Positions 7,887 to 14,340 of a DNA stretch of 19,502 bases are shown here, piece by piece. The DNA comes from Falsiroseomonas sp035644895 (GTDB lineage: Bacteria; Pseudomonadota; Alphaproteobacteria; Acetobacterales; Acetobacteraceae). The position numbers and the translations under genes are program-made. The first letter of the stretch is position 1, and the number at the start of each line of letters is the position of its first letter. The notes under the pieces were generated by a model that had not been told where the DNA came from, did no database searches, and worked only from the letters and a program-made list of their open reading frames with translations. The stretch spans positions 1 to 19,502 of the forward strand of contig DASQNQ010000406.1 in assembly GCA_035644895.1 (NCBI GenBank), in the 5' to 3' direction.

Positions 7887-8681
7887 TCATGGCTCGGCAG
7901 TGAGCCAGGGCGGCAACCGTGCGGCGATCCGGGAGGCAGCCGCCATCACCTCCGGCGCGCGGGCCAGCAACGCATCCCGCGTCATCCGGAAGGCCGGGAC
8001 CGTCAGGCTGATGGCTCCATGCGGGACGCCGTGGCGGTCGAGCACGGGCGCGCCGAGGCTGCGGACCTCCGTCGCCTGCTCGCCATCGTCCAGCGCGAAG
8101 CCGCGGCGGGCGGCGGCGTCCAGATCCGCATCGAGTGCGGCGCGGGTCACCAGCGTTCGTGGCGTGTGTCGCAGCAGCGGCATCGCATCCAGCAGCGCGG
8201 CCCGCCTGGCAGGTGGAAGGAAGGCCAGCACGGCCTTGCCGGTCCCGCTGCAGTAGGCCGGCCCGCGTGCGCCGACGCGCAGGCGGAAGCTCACCGGTTC
8301 GCGGCTGTCCGCCTGCGCGAGGTAGAGCATCTCCGCTCCCTGCAGGATGGCAAGCCGCACGGTCTCGCCGGTCGCGTCGCGCAGCGCCGCCATTTCCTCC
8401 TCAGCGGCGGCTTGCAGGTCGTGGCCTGCCCAGGCCCGGTTCGCGAACTCGACCAGGCGCAGCCCGGGCCGCCATCCACCGCGCGGGTCGGCACGGACGA
8501 GACGCTCCTCCTCGAGCGCGGCGAGGATCCGATGGAGCGTCGCCTTGGAGTGCCCGGTCGCTGCAACGAGTTCGGCGAAGCGTGGCGGCGCCTCGGCCTC
8601 GGCGATCAGGGCGAGCACCTCGATGTGGCGGGCGAAGACCCCTTTCGGCGGCTCCGGGACGGCTTCGGTCGGTGCAGGCAC
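7887..8681 (-). CDS. IclR-family transcriptional regulator
   Basis: A stand-alone IclR regulator of 264 residues. The helix-turn-helix is at about 34-57 (FAELVAATGHSKATLHRILAAL), and the effector domain shows the family pattern GARGPAYCSGTGKAVLAFLPP and GFALDDGEQATEVRSLGAPVLD. IclR proteins bind an aromatic or sugar-derived acid and repress or activate nearby genes. The frame is open to a GTG at 8711, but AGGAAGG (8688-8694) sits six bases ahead of the GTG at 8681, so the shorter form is preferred. It is divergent from the DHDPS-family gene at 8825, with a 17-bp palindrome between them, and lies 58 bases ahead of the IclR-lactonase fusion on the same strand. It may therefore control both directions. 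Confidence 0.92.
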   Translation of the reverse strand: MPAPTEAVPEPPKGVFARHIEVLALIAEAEAPPRFAELVAATGHSKATLHRILAALEEERLVRADPRGGWRPGLRLVEFANRAWAGHDLQAAAEEEMAALRDATGETVRLAILQGAEMLYLAQADSREPVSFRLRVGARGPAYCSGTGKAVLAFLPPARRAALLDAMPLLRHTPRTLVTRAALDADLDAAARRGFALDDGEQATEVRSLGAPVLDRHGVPHGAISLTVPAFRMTRDALLARAPEVMAAASRIAARLPPWLTAEP

Positions 8682-8687
8682 GATCGG

Positions 8688-8694
8688 CCTTCCT
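8688..8694 (-). promoter_or_regulatory. Ribosome binding site deciding the IclR start
   Basis: The minus strand reads AGGAAGG, six bases before the GTG at 8681. The alternative GTG at 8711 has no comparable site, which is why the shorter protein was chosen. Confidence 0.55.
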
Positions 8695-8728
8695 GACGGC
8701 TGCTCCTGCACGAGGCAGTTGACGACCC

Positions 8729-8757
8729 AGGATGCCGGAGCGCACCATCGCAGTCAA
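8729..8757 (-). promoter_or_regulatory. Possible promoter for the IclR gene
   Basis: The minus strand has TTGACT (8757-8752) and, after 17 bases, CATCCT (8734-8729), a weak -10. Transcription would start about 40 bases ahead of the GTG at 8681. The -10 match is poor, so this is tentative. Confidence 0.22.
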
Positions 8758-8766
8758 CAGAACTGT

Positions 8767-8783
8767 GTTCCATTCAACGGAAC
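8767..8783. promoter_or_regulatory. 17-bp palindrome, candidate operator in the divergent IclR/DHDPS-family gap
   Basis: GTTCCATTCAACGGAAC is an inverted repeat around a central C with one mismatch in eight pairs. A further GAAC half-site lies just left (AGAACTGTGTTCC). It sits 42 bases ahead of the GTG of the rightward gene and about 85 bases ahead of the leftward IclR gene. Size, symmetry and TTCC/GGAA arms resemble known IclR-family sites. The symmetry is visible; the regulator assignment is inferred. Confidence 0.5.
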
Positions 8784-8808
8784 TACAAAGCCAGCCGCCA
8801 AAGCTGGT

Positions 8809-8818
8809 GGAGGAGGAG
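8809..8818 (+). promoter_or_regulatory. Ribosome binding site deciding the set A lyase start
   Basis: GGAGGAGGAG lies six bases before the GTG at 8825. It selects this codon over the ATG at 8732, which would place the start upstream of the 17-bp palindrome and add 31 residues without family similarity. Confidence 0.65.
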
Positions 8819-8824
8819 CGCAGC

Positions 8825-9778
8825 GTGCCGTCATTGCCCCGCCTGTCCGGCGTTCACCCCATCCTCTACGCCTTCTATGGCCCGGACGGCCGCCTCGACC
8901 GTGCCGCGCTCGAGCGTCAGGTGGATGCCTGCCTCGGCGCCGGCTGCCACGGCATTGCGCTGCTCGGCCTCGTCACGGAGGTGTTCCGCCTCTCGACGGA
9001 GGAGAGGCTGGACCTGGTGGGCTGGGCCGCAGCCCGCATCGCCGGGCGCGTGCCCCTCATGGCGACCGTCGCCGAGGTTTCCGTCCACGGCCAGCTTGAC
9101 TTCATCACCGAGGCGAAGCGCCGTGGCGCCGACTGGGTGGTGCTGCAGCCGCCACCGGTGAAGGGCGTGCCCGAGCGCGAGATCCTCCGCTTCCTCGGCG
9201 AGGTCGCGGACCGCTCTCCCCTGCCCGTTGGTGTGCAGAACAACCCGCTGAACATGGAGGTCTCCGTCTCCAGCGATGCGCTGCTCGCCCTGCACCGCAA
9301 CCACCCGAACATCCGCTTCATGAAGGCGGAAGGCCCTGCGGTGTCGGTCGCCGGCTTCGCGCGGGAGGCGTCCCGGACCTGCGACATCTTCGCCGGGCAT
9401 GGTGGGATCGAATGGCCCACCAACCTGCGCAGCGGCTGCCAGGGGCTCATCCCCGCGCCCGAGTTGGTGGACGCGCAGGTCGAGATCTGGCGCCTCTGGT
9501 CCTCCGGCGAGACGGAGCGGGCCGAGGCCCTGCACCGGGCGGTGCTGCCCATCATCGCCTTCATGTCGCGTGCGCTGCCGCTGCTGGTCGCCTACGGCAA
9601 GCGCCTGATGGCCATGCGGATGGGCCTGGAGACGGTGCATGCCCGGCTGCCGGAACCCGGCGTCACGTCCTTCGGCATCGAGGAGATCGGCCGCTTCGCC
9701 GCGCTGCTCGGCCCCCTGCATGCCGAGCCGGGCGCCGCACTCTCCCCGGCACTGAAACGGCTCGCCGGGTTCGGCTGA
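8825..9778 (+). CDS. Dihydrodipicolinate synthase/N-acetylneuraminate lyase family protein (set A)
   Basis: A 317-residue TIM-barrel lyase/synthase of the class I, Schiff-base aldolase superfamily. The likely Schiff-base lysine is K167 in IRFMK. Two signature positions are altered: the usual GTTGE loop reads GLVTE (48-52), and the Tyr of the YNxP motif is Gln (Q138 in QNNP). It is therefore unlikely to make dihydrodipicolinate; cleavage or dehydration of a 2-keto-3-deoxy acid or a related compound is more plausible. The frame is open from an ATG at 8732, but GGAGGAGGAG (8809-8818) lies six bases ahead of the GTG at 8825 and family similarity begins there. It is first in a rightward operon with a Bug protein and an enolase-superfamily enzyme, divergent from an IclR gene. 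Confidence 0.92.
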   Translation: MPSLPRLSGVHPILYAFYGPDGRLDRAALERQVDACLGAGCHGIALLGLVTEVFRLSTEERLDLVGWAAARIAGRVPLMATVAEVSVHGQLDFITEAKRRGADWVVLQPPPVKGVPEREILRFLGEVADRSPLPVGVQNNPLNMEVSVSSDALLALHRNHPNIRFMKAEGPAVSVAGFAREASRTCDIFAGHGGIEWPTNLRSGCQGLIPAPELVDAQVEIWRLWSSGETERAEALHRAVLPIIAFMSRALPLLVAYGKRLMAMRMGLETVHARLPEPGVTSFGIEEIGRFAALLGPLHAEPGAALSPALKRLAGFG

Positions 9779-9800
9779 AGCGGAAGGGAGGAACGACAGG

Positions 9801-10820
9801 ATGCGCGTCGCACGTCGCCACATGCTCGGCACTGCCGTTGCAGCGGTTGCAGCATTTGCAACGGTTGCAACGGTTGGAGCCGTTGCCCTCGGTACCCGCC
9901 CGGCCTTCGCGCAGGGCGCATGGCCCGAGCGGCCCATCCGCTTCATCGTGCCGCTGACCGCCGGCGGCACGGCCGATATCCTGGCGCGGCTGATCGCCGA
10001 GAACCTGACCATGCGCCTCGGGCGGCCCGTGGTCGTGGAGAACCGCCCCGGCGCGGGCGGCGCGATCGGGATGGAGGCGGTCGCCCGCGCCGCGCCCGAT
10101 GGCTACACGATCGGCATGGGCAACATAGCCGCGAATGCGATCCTGCCCGCGGTGAACCGCAGCCGCACGCCCTACGACCCTGTGCGTGACTTCACGCCGA
10201 TCACGCTCGGTGCCGTCACGCCCTCCGTCCTCGTGGTGAACCCGCAGAAGGTGCCCGTGACGGACCTCGCAGGCTTTCTCGCCTTCCTGCGTGCCAACCC
10301 GGACCGGCTGAACTTCGGCTCCTCCGGCATCGGCACCAGCTTGCATCTCGGGATGGAGATGCTGATGGCCGCGACCGACACGCGGATGACCCATGTGCCC
10401 TTCCGCGGCTCTTCCGAGATGATCACCGCCCTCGTCTCCGGGCAGGTGGACCTGGCACTGGACGGCTGGCCAACCTCCCTGCCGCACATCCAGGCGGGCC
10501 GGCTGCGCGCCATCGCCGTGCCGACCCCCGCCCGCCTGCCCTTCGCGCCCGAGTTGCCGGCCATCGCCGAGCAGGTGCCGGGCGTCGGCCTCTCACCCTG
10601 GCACGGCGTGATGGGGCCGGCGGGGCTGCCGCCAGCCATCACCGCGCGGCTGTCCGAGGAGATCGGCGCCATCCTGCGCCGGCCGGACCTGGTGGAGCGC
10701 CTGGCCGGCATGGGCGTGCTCGCCGAGCCCGGGACGCCGGAACAGTTCCGCAGCCTGATGGAGGAGGAGGTCGTGCGCTTCCGCACGCTGGTCGAGCGCG
10801 TCGGGATCAGCGCCCAATGA
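9801..10820 (+). CDS. Bug/TctC-family periplasmic substrate-binding protein (set A)
   Basis: A 339-residue periplasmic binding protein of the Bug family. The long signal peptide starts MRVARRHMLGTAVAAVAAF and ends near AFAQGAW; its hydrophobic core is built from a 9-base tandem repeat. Family motifs include RPIRFIVPLTAGGTAD, VVENRPGAGGAIGME, AAPDGYTIGMGNIAANAILP and MTHVPFRGSSE. The segments NIAANAILPAV and GSSGIGTSLHLGME are shared with the Bug protein of set B, showing the two are close paralogs. A ribosome site (GGGAGGA) lies nine bases ahead of the ATG. It follows the lyase gene by 22 bases, and its TGA overlaps the ATG of the enolase-type gene. It probably captures the carboxylated substrate handled by these enzymes. 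Confidence 0.95.
   Translation: MRVARRHMLGTAVAAVAAFATVATVGAVALGTRPAFAQGAWPERPIRFIVPLTAGGTADILARLIAENLTMRLGRPVVVENRPGAGGAIGMEAVARAAPDGYTIGMGNIAANAILPAVNRSRTPYDPVRDFTPITLGAVTPSVLVVNPQKVPVTDLAGFLAFLRANPDRLNFGSSGIGTSLHLGMEMLMAATDTRMTHVPFRGSSEMITALVSGQVDLALDGWPTSLPHIQAGRLRAIAVPTPARLPFAPELPAIAEQVPGVGLSPWHGVMGPAGLPPAITARLSEEIGAILRRPDLVERLAGMGVLAEPGTPEQFRSLMEEEVVRFRTLVERVGISAQ
9837..9887 (+). repeat. Degenerate 9-base tandem repeat encoding the signal peptide core
   Basis: Five 9-base units and a part unit follow one another: GTTGCAGCG, GTTGCAGCA, TTTGCAACG, GTTGCAACG, GTTGGAGCC, GTTGCC. They encode the hydrophobic core VAAVAAFATVATVGAVA. A unit of nine keeps the frame, so copy changes would lengthen or shorten only the signal peptide. 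Confidence 0.75.
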
Positions 10821-11998
10821 CCGCCGACGCCATCGCCTCTGTCGAGGCCTTCCGCGTCGTCATCCCGCGCGACGTCCCCTATCTCGGTCCGCTCCGGGCC
10901 GGGGAGGAGATCAACGGACGCGGGTACTTCATCCGCCGCGGCAACCGCTCCGTCTACCCGGCAACGGACACGTCCGTCCTCGTGAAGGTCACGACGAGGT
11001 CCGGTTGCGTCGGATGGGGCGAGAGCTACGCGATCGTCGCCCCCGGCGCGGTCGCCGAGATCATCGCCGACCTGCTCGGTCCCCTCTGCATCGGGCGCGA
11101 TGCCCGCGATCCCGTGCCGCTGCACGAGGACCTCTATGACACGATGCGTGTCAGGGGCTTCATCAGCGGCTACTTCGTGGACGCCCTCGCCGGCCTCGAC
11201 ATCGCCGTCTGGGATGCCGCGGCGCAGCTTGCCGGACTGTCGCTGTGCCGCATGCTCGGCGGCCAGCGGCATGCCAGGCTCCCGGCCTATGTGTCCGGCC
11301 TGCCCAAGCCGACCCTGCCGGAGCGCGTGGAACTTGCGCAGCACTGGCAGGAGAAGGGCTTCGGCGCGGTGAAGTTCGCCGCCGCCGTCGCGGACGAGGG
11401 CGAGGAGGCCGAGATGGCCGCGCTCCGTCGCGCTCTGGGGCCCAGCATGCGGATTGCCTGCGACATGCACTGGAAGCACACGGCGCTGGCTGCGACGCGG
11501 CTGATCGACCGGATGCATGCCCACGACCTCTGGTTCGCCGAGGCCCCCGTCGCTCCGGAGGACATCGAGGGCCAGAAGGACGTCGCCGCCAAGGCCCGCA
11601 CCTCCATCGCCATGGGCGAGGAATGGCGCACCGCCTTCGAGTACCGCCCGCGCTTGACCGGGCGGTGCATGGACATCATCCAGCCGGAGATGGCGCATAC
11701 CGGCGTCACGGAGTTCATGAAGATCGGCCGCATGGCGGAGGCCTTCCACTGCCGGATCATCCCGCACGCCTCGATCGGGATCGGCATCTTCCAGGCCGCC
11801 AGCCTGCACGCCTCCGCCGCGTTGCAGAACTGCGACGGGCACGAGTACCAGCACTCCATCTTCGACCGGAACCTGCAGTTCATCGAAGGCGACATGGCCT
11901 GCGCGGACGGGACCTACCGGCTCCCCTCGGGCGCGGGCCTCGGTGTCGCACCGAATGCGGAGGTCTGGCGCTTCGCCAGGAAGCACGAGCCCGCCTGA
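10817..11998 (+). CDS. Enolase-superfamily (mandelate racemase/acid sugar dehydratase-like) protein, set A
   Basis: A 393-residue enolase-superfamily enzyme. The capping domain carries the unusual conserved block PYLGPLRAGE ... RRGNRSVYP (21-48). Barrel features are K186 (AVKFAA), D216-x-H218 (CDMHWKH), E242 (FAEAPVAPED), E268 (MGEEWRT), D286, H317 (IPHASIG) and E343 (GHEYQHS). D, E and E would bind Mg2+; the D-x-H and the PHAS histidine resemble acid-sugar dehydratases. Dehydration of a sugar acid or a related hydroxy-acid is the best guess. It is translationally coupled to the Bug gene through ATGA, so uptake and catalysis probably share a substrate. The enzyme encoded at 12143-13321 is a gap-poor paralog with the same motifs but lacks the Asp equivalent to D286. 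Confidence 0.92.
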   Translation: MTADAIASVEAFRVVIPRDVPYLGPLRAGEEINGRGYFIRRGNRSVYPATDTSVLVKVTTRSGCVGWGESYAIVAPGAVAEIIADLLGPLCIGRDARDPVPLHEDLYDTMRVRGFISGYFVDALAGLDIAVWDAAAQLAGLSLCRMLGGQRHARLPAYVSGLPKPTLPERVELAQHWQEKGFGAVKFAAAVADEGEEAEMAALRRALGPSMRIACDMHWKHTALAATRLIDRMHAHDLWFAEAPVAPEDIEGQKDVAAKARTSIAMGEEWRTAFEYRPRLTGRCMDIIQPEMAHTGVTEFMKIGRMAEAFHCRIIPHASIGIGIFQAASLHASAALQNCDGHEYQHSIFDRNLQFIEGDMACADGTYRLPSGAGLGVAPNAEVWRFARKHEPA

Positions 11999-12111
11999 CT
12001 TCTGAGCGGGCGCCAGGAGGAGCAGTCGGCGGCCGGTGGCTTGATGCCGTTCCGTTCGCACCGGCCCGCGGCGAGCGCCCCCGTGTCCGGTTCTCGCAGG
12101 CGGCTCTGCCG

Positions 12112-12131
12112 ATCCGGCGGCGCTGCCGGAT
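12112..12131. terminator. Hairpin between the convergent enolase-type genes
   Basis: ATCCGGC and GCCGGAT form a perfect 7-bp stem with a 6-base loop, 11 bases beyond the stop of the leftward gene and about 115 bases beyond the rightward one. There is no T-run on either side. A bidirectional terminator is plausible. The rest of the 144-base gap shows nothing else. Confidence 0.35.
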
Positions 12132-12142
12132 GTGGACGTGCT

Positions 12143-13321
12143 TCAGCCGACCACCCGCTCGAAGAGCGCGGCGGAGGGCTCGACCCCGAGGCCCGGTCCG
12201 TCCGGCAGGGTGTAGCGCCCGGCCGCGCAGCCCATGTGGCGCGTGCCGGTCGGCTGCGTCAGGTGGAGGTTGGGGTCGAAGATGCTGTGCTGGTACTCGT
12301 GCCCGGTGCAGCCCTGCACGGCCGAGGCCGCCTGCAGGCTGGCCGCCATGAAGATGCCGACGCCGATCGTGGCATGCGGCATGACCGCGATGTGGTGCGC
12401 CTGGCAGAGCGCGGCGGCGCGCATGAACTGCGTGATGCCGGTGCGGCCCATCTCCGGCTGCGCGATGCCCATGGCGCGCGCCTGGATGCGTGGCAGCCAT
12501 TCATGGATGGTGCGGTATTCCTCGCCGAGTGCCACGGGCACGCCGATGCCGCGCGCCACCTCCGCAGCACCCTGCACGTCCTCCGGCGCGCAGGGTGCCT
12601 CCGCGAAGAGAAGGTCGTGGCGCTCCAGCGCGCGGATCAGCCGGATGGCTTCCGGCGCGGCGTGGCGCCAGTGCAGGTCGGCGGCGATGCGGGCCTTCGG
12701 CCCCAGCCCCTCCCGCAGCGCGGCCATTTCAGCCTCCGCCCCGCCATCGGCCACCACGGCTGCGAACTTGAAGGTGTCGAATCCCTTCGCCTGCCAGTCG
12801 CGCGCGAAGGCGACCCGTTCCTCGACCGTGGCGCGGGGCAGGCCGGAGACATAGGCCGGAATCGTGTCGTGCCGCCGCCCGCCGAGCAGGGTCGAGACCG
12901 GCACGCCGAGCCGCCGCCCGAGCAGGTCCCAGAGCGCGATGTCCACCGCGGCCAGCGCATCCAGGTAGAAGCCGCCGAAATAGCCGCGCACGCGCATGAG
13001 GTCATAGAGGTCCTCATGGATCACGGCGGGGGCGGAGGGATCGCGGCCCTCCAGCACCGGCGCCACCACGTCCTCCAGGATGGCGCGCACGGCCTCCGGC
13101 GCGACGATGCCGTAGGTTTCGCCCCAGCCGGTCAGGCCGGCTTCCGTATCCACACGCAGCACCAGGCTGCGGTCCTTCGTCGGGTAGAGCGTACGGTTGC
13201 CGCGACGGACGATGTAGCCCCGCCGGTTCACCGTCTCGCCGTCCCGCAATGGGCCGAGATACGGCGTCTCCCGCGGGATCTCGACGACGAGTGCCGTCAG
13301 CTTCTCTATCCGGTCCCTCAT
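12143..13321 (-). CDS. Enolase-superfamily (mandelate racemase/acid sugar dehydratase-like) protein, set B
   Basis: A 392-residue paralog of the set A enzyme, alignable almost without gaps. It shares the N-terminal block PYLGPLRDGE ... RRGNRTLYP and the barrel motifs K185 (TFKFAA), D215-x-H217 (ADLHWRH), E241 (AEAPCAPED), E267 (LGEEYRT), H316 (MPHATIG) and E342 (GHEYQHS). At the place of D286 in set A it has Gly (AMGIAQPEM), so the Asp that would pair with the PHAT histidine is missing and the reaction or substrate may differ. Its ATG overlaps the TGA of the set B lyase gene (ATGA), so the two are coupled. Family call firm, substrate unknown. Confidence 0.92.
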   Translation of the reverse strand: MRDRIEKLTALVVEIPRETPYLGPLRDGETVNRRGYIVRRGNRTLYPTKDRSLVLRVDTEAGLTGWGETYGIVAPEAVRAILEDVVAPVLEGRDPSAPAVIHEDLYDLMRVRGYFGGFYLDALAAVDIALWDLLGRRLGVPVSTLLGGRRHDTIPAYVSGLPRATVEERVAFARDWQAKGFDTFKFAAVVADGGAEAEMAALREGLGPKARIAADLHWRHAAPEAIRLIRALERHDLLFAEAPCAPEDVQGAAEVARGIGVPVALGEEYRTIHEWLPRIQARAMGIAQPEMGRTGITQFMRAAALCQAHHIAVMPHATIGVGIFMAASLQAASAVQGCTGHEYQHSIFDPNLHLTQPTGTRHMGCAAGRYTLPDGPGLGVEPSAALFERVVG

Positions 13322-14235
13322 CGCGGCGGGTGCATGGTCAAGGCGGGCGCGGCAGTCGCGACCAGCTCGCCGATCTCGGCCAGGTCGCCGGCGTCGAGCT
13401 TCGGGCCGCCGGCGCGCGCGTCGGTATGTTCCAGCAGGCCGCGGCGCTTCAGCACCTCCTTCGTCGCGCGGATGCGGAAGGTCATCTGGAAGGCCAGCAA
13501 AGGCAGGGTCAGCGTATAGATCTGCCGCGCCTCCGCCCTCTCGCCGCGCTGCCAGGCGTGCCAGAGCGCGGCATGGGCGTCCGCGAGTTCCAGCGCGGGC
13601 ATGGTGCCGCAGGCGCCGCGGGCCAGCTCGTCCAGCACGAAGCGCGCGCCGGCGCCGCCCATCACGCCATCCAGACGCCCGGCGGTGGCCGCCAGGATGC
13701 GTGTGACGTGCTGGCCGCAGGGCAGCGTCTCCTCCTTCACGTAGCGGATCATGGGTACGCGTGCCGCGACCTCGCCCACCATCTCCGGAGGCAGCCCCGC
13801 GCCGTTGGGGGCCGGGGCGTTCTGGAGCATCAGGGGCAACCCCGGCACGCCCTCCGCCACCGCGGCGAAGAAGGCGGCCTGCTTCTGCACGTCCTGCCCG
13901 GCGCCGGGCGGGGACATGACCATGGAGGCGACAGCCCCGGCGGCTTGGCCTTCGCGCGCGCGGGCGGCGCTGCGGGCGGGATCGGCGTCGGAGGCGCCGA
14001 CCAGAAAGGGCAAGCGGCCACCGAGATGCCGGCCCAGCGCCGCGACCAGGCGGCCGCGCTCCTCCGGCGTCAGCGTCTCCACCTCGCTTGCCATGCCCGG
14101 GAAGACCACGCCGTCCACGCCAGCCTCGATCGCGAAGTCCACCAGGCGCAGGAAGGCGGCCTCATCCACCTGGCCATCCGCGTCGAAGGGCGTGGGCAGG
14201 ACCGGGACGACACCATGGATGATCGGACCTGGCAT
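13318..14235 (-). CDS. Dihydrodipicolinate synthase/N-acetylneuraminate lyase family protein (set B)
   Basis: A 305-residue TIM-barrel lyase. K167 in IRYVKEE is the likely Schiff-base lysine. As in the set A enzyme, the GTTGE loop is changed (GMASE, 47-51) and the YNxP tyrosine is Gln (Q138 in QNAP). The motif PVLPTPFDADGQVD near the N-terminus and LTPEERGRLV are standard for the family. The frame continues far upstream without a stop, but the ATG at 14235 has a good ribosome site (GAGGAGGT, six bases spacing) and family similarity begins there. It is the first gene of a leftward pair with the enolase-type gene and is divergent from a Bug gene 105 bases away. A role in splitting or dehydrating a keto acid derived from the same substrate is inferred. 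Confidence 0.92.
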   Translation of the reverse strand: MPGPIIHGVVPVLPTPFDADGQVDEAAFLRLVDFAIEAGVDGVVFPGMASEVETLTPEERGRLVAALGRHLGGRLPFLVGASDADPARSAARAREGQAAGAVASMVMSPPGAGQDVQKQAAFFAAVAEGVPGLPLMLQNAPAPNGAGLPPEMVGEVAARVPMIRYVKEETLPCGQHVTRILAATAGRLDGVMGGAGARFVLDELARGACGTMPALELADAHAALWHAWQRGERAEARQIYTLTLPLLAFQMTFRIRATKEVLKRRGLLEHTDARAGGPKLDAGDLAEIGELVATAAPALTMHPPR

Positions 14236-14268
14236 TCCTGCACCTCCTCTGCGCGGTTGACCCGCGCC

Positions 14269-14314
14269 GCTTGCGCCACACAGACTGGACGCGAAAGGGG
14301 GGCGGCGCGCAAGC
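14269..14314. promoter_or_regulatory. Inverted repeat arms in the divergent lyase/Bug gap
   Basis: GCTTGCGC (14269-14276) and GCGCAAGC (14307-14314) are perfect 8-base inverted arms separated by 30 bases, inside the 105-base gap between the set B lyase and Bug genes. TTGACC (14257-14262) and CAGACT 18 bases on could be a weak rightward promoter between or beside the arms. GC-rich DNA makes chance arms likely, so confidence is low. Confidence 0.22.
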
Positions 14315-14340
14315 CGGCCCCGTGGGAGAGGAACGACGCC

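Noticed and set aside
9837..9887. CRISPR-like or satellite interpretation of the 9-base repeat
   Set aside because: Units are directly adjacent, in frame and part of a signal peptide; there are no spacers.
10172..12061. Leftward 629-codon open frame
   Set aside because: It is antisense to the Bug and enolase-type genes of set A, which carry clear motifs; its composition is that of an opposite-strand shadow.
13249..14340. Rightward open frame leading into the set B Bug gene
   Set aside because: It is antisense to the lyase gene and lacks family similarity; the signal peptide of the Bug protein begins at 14341.
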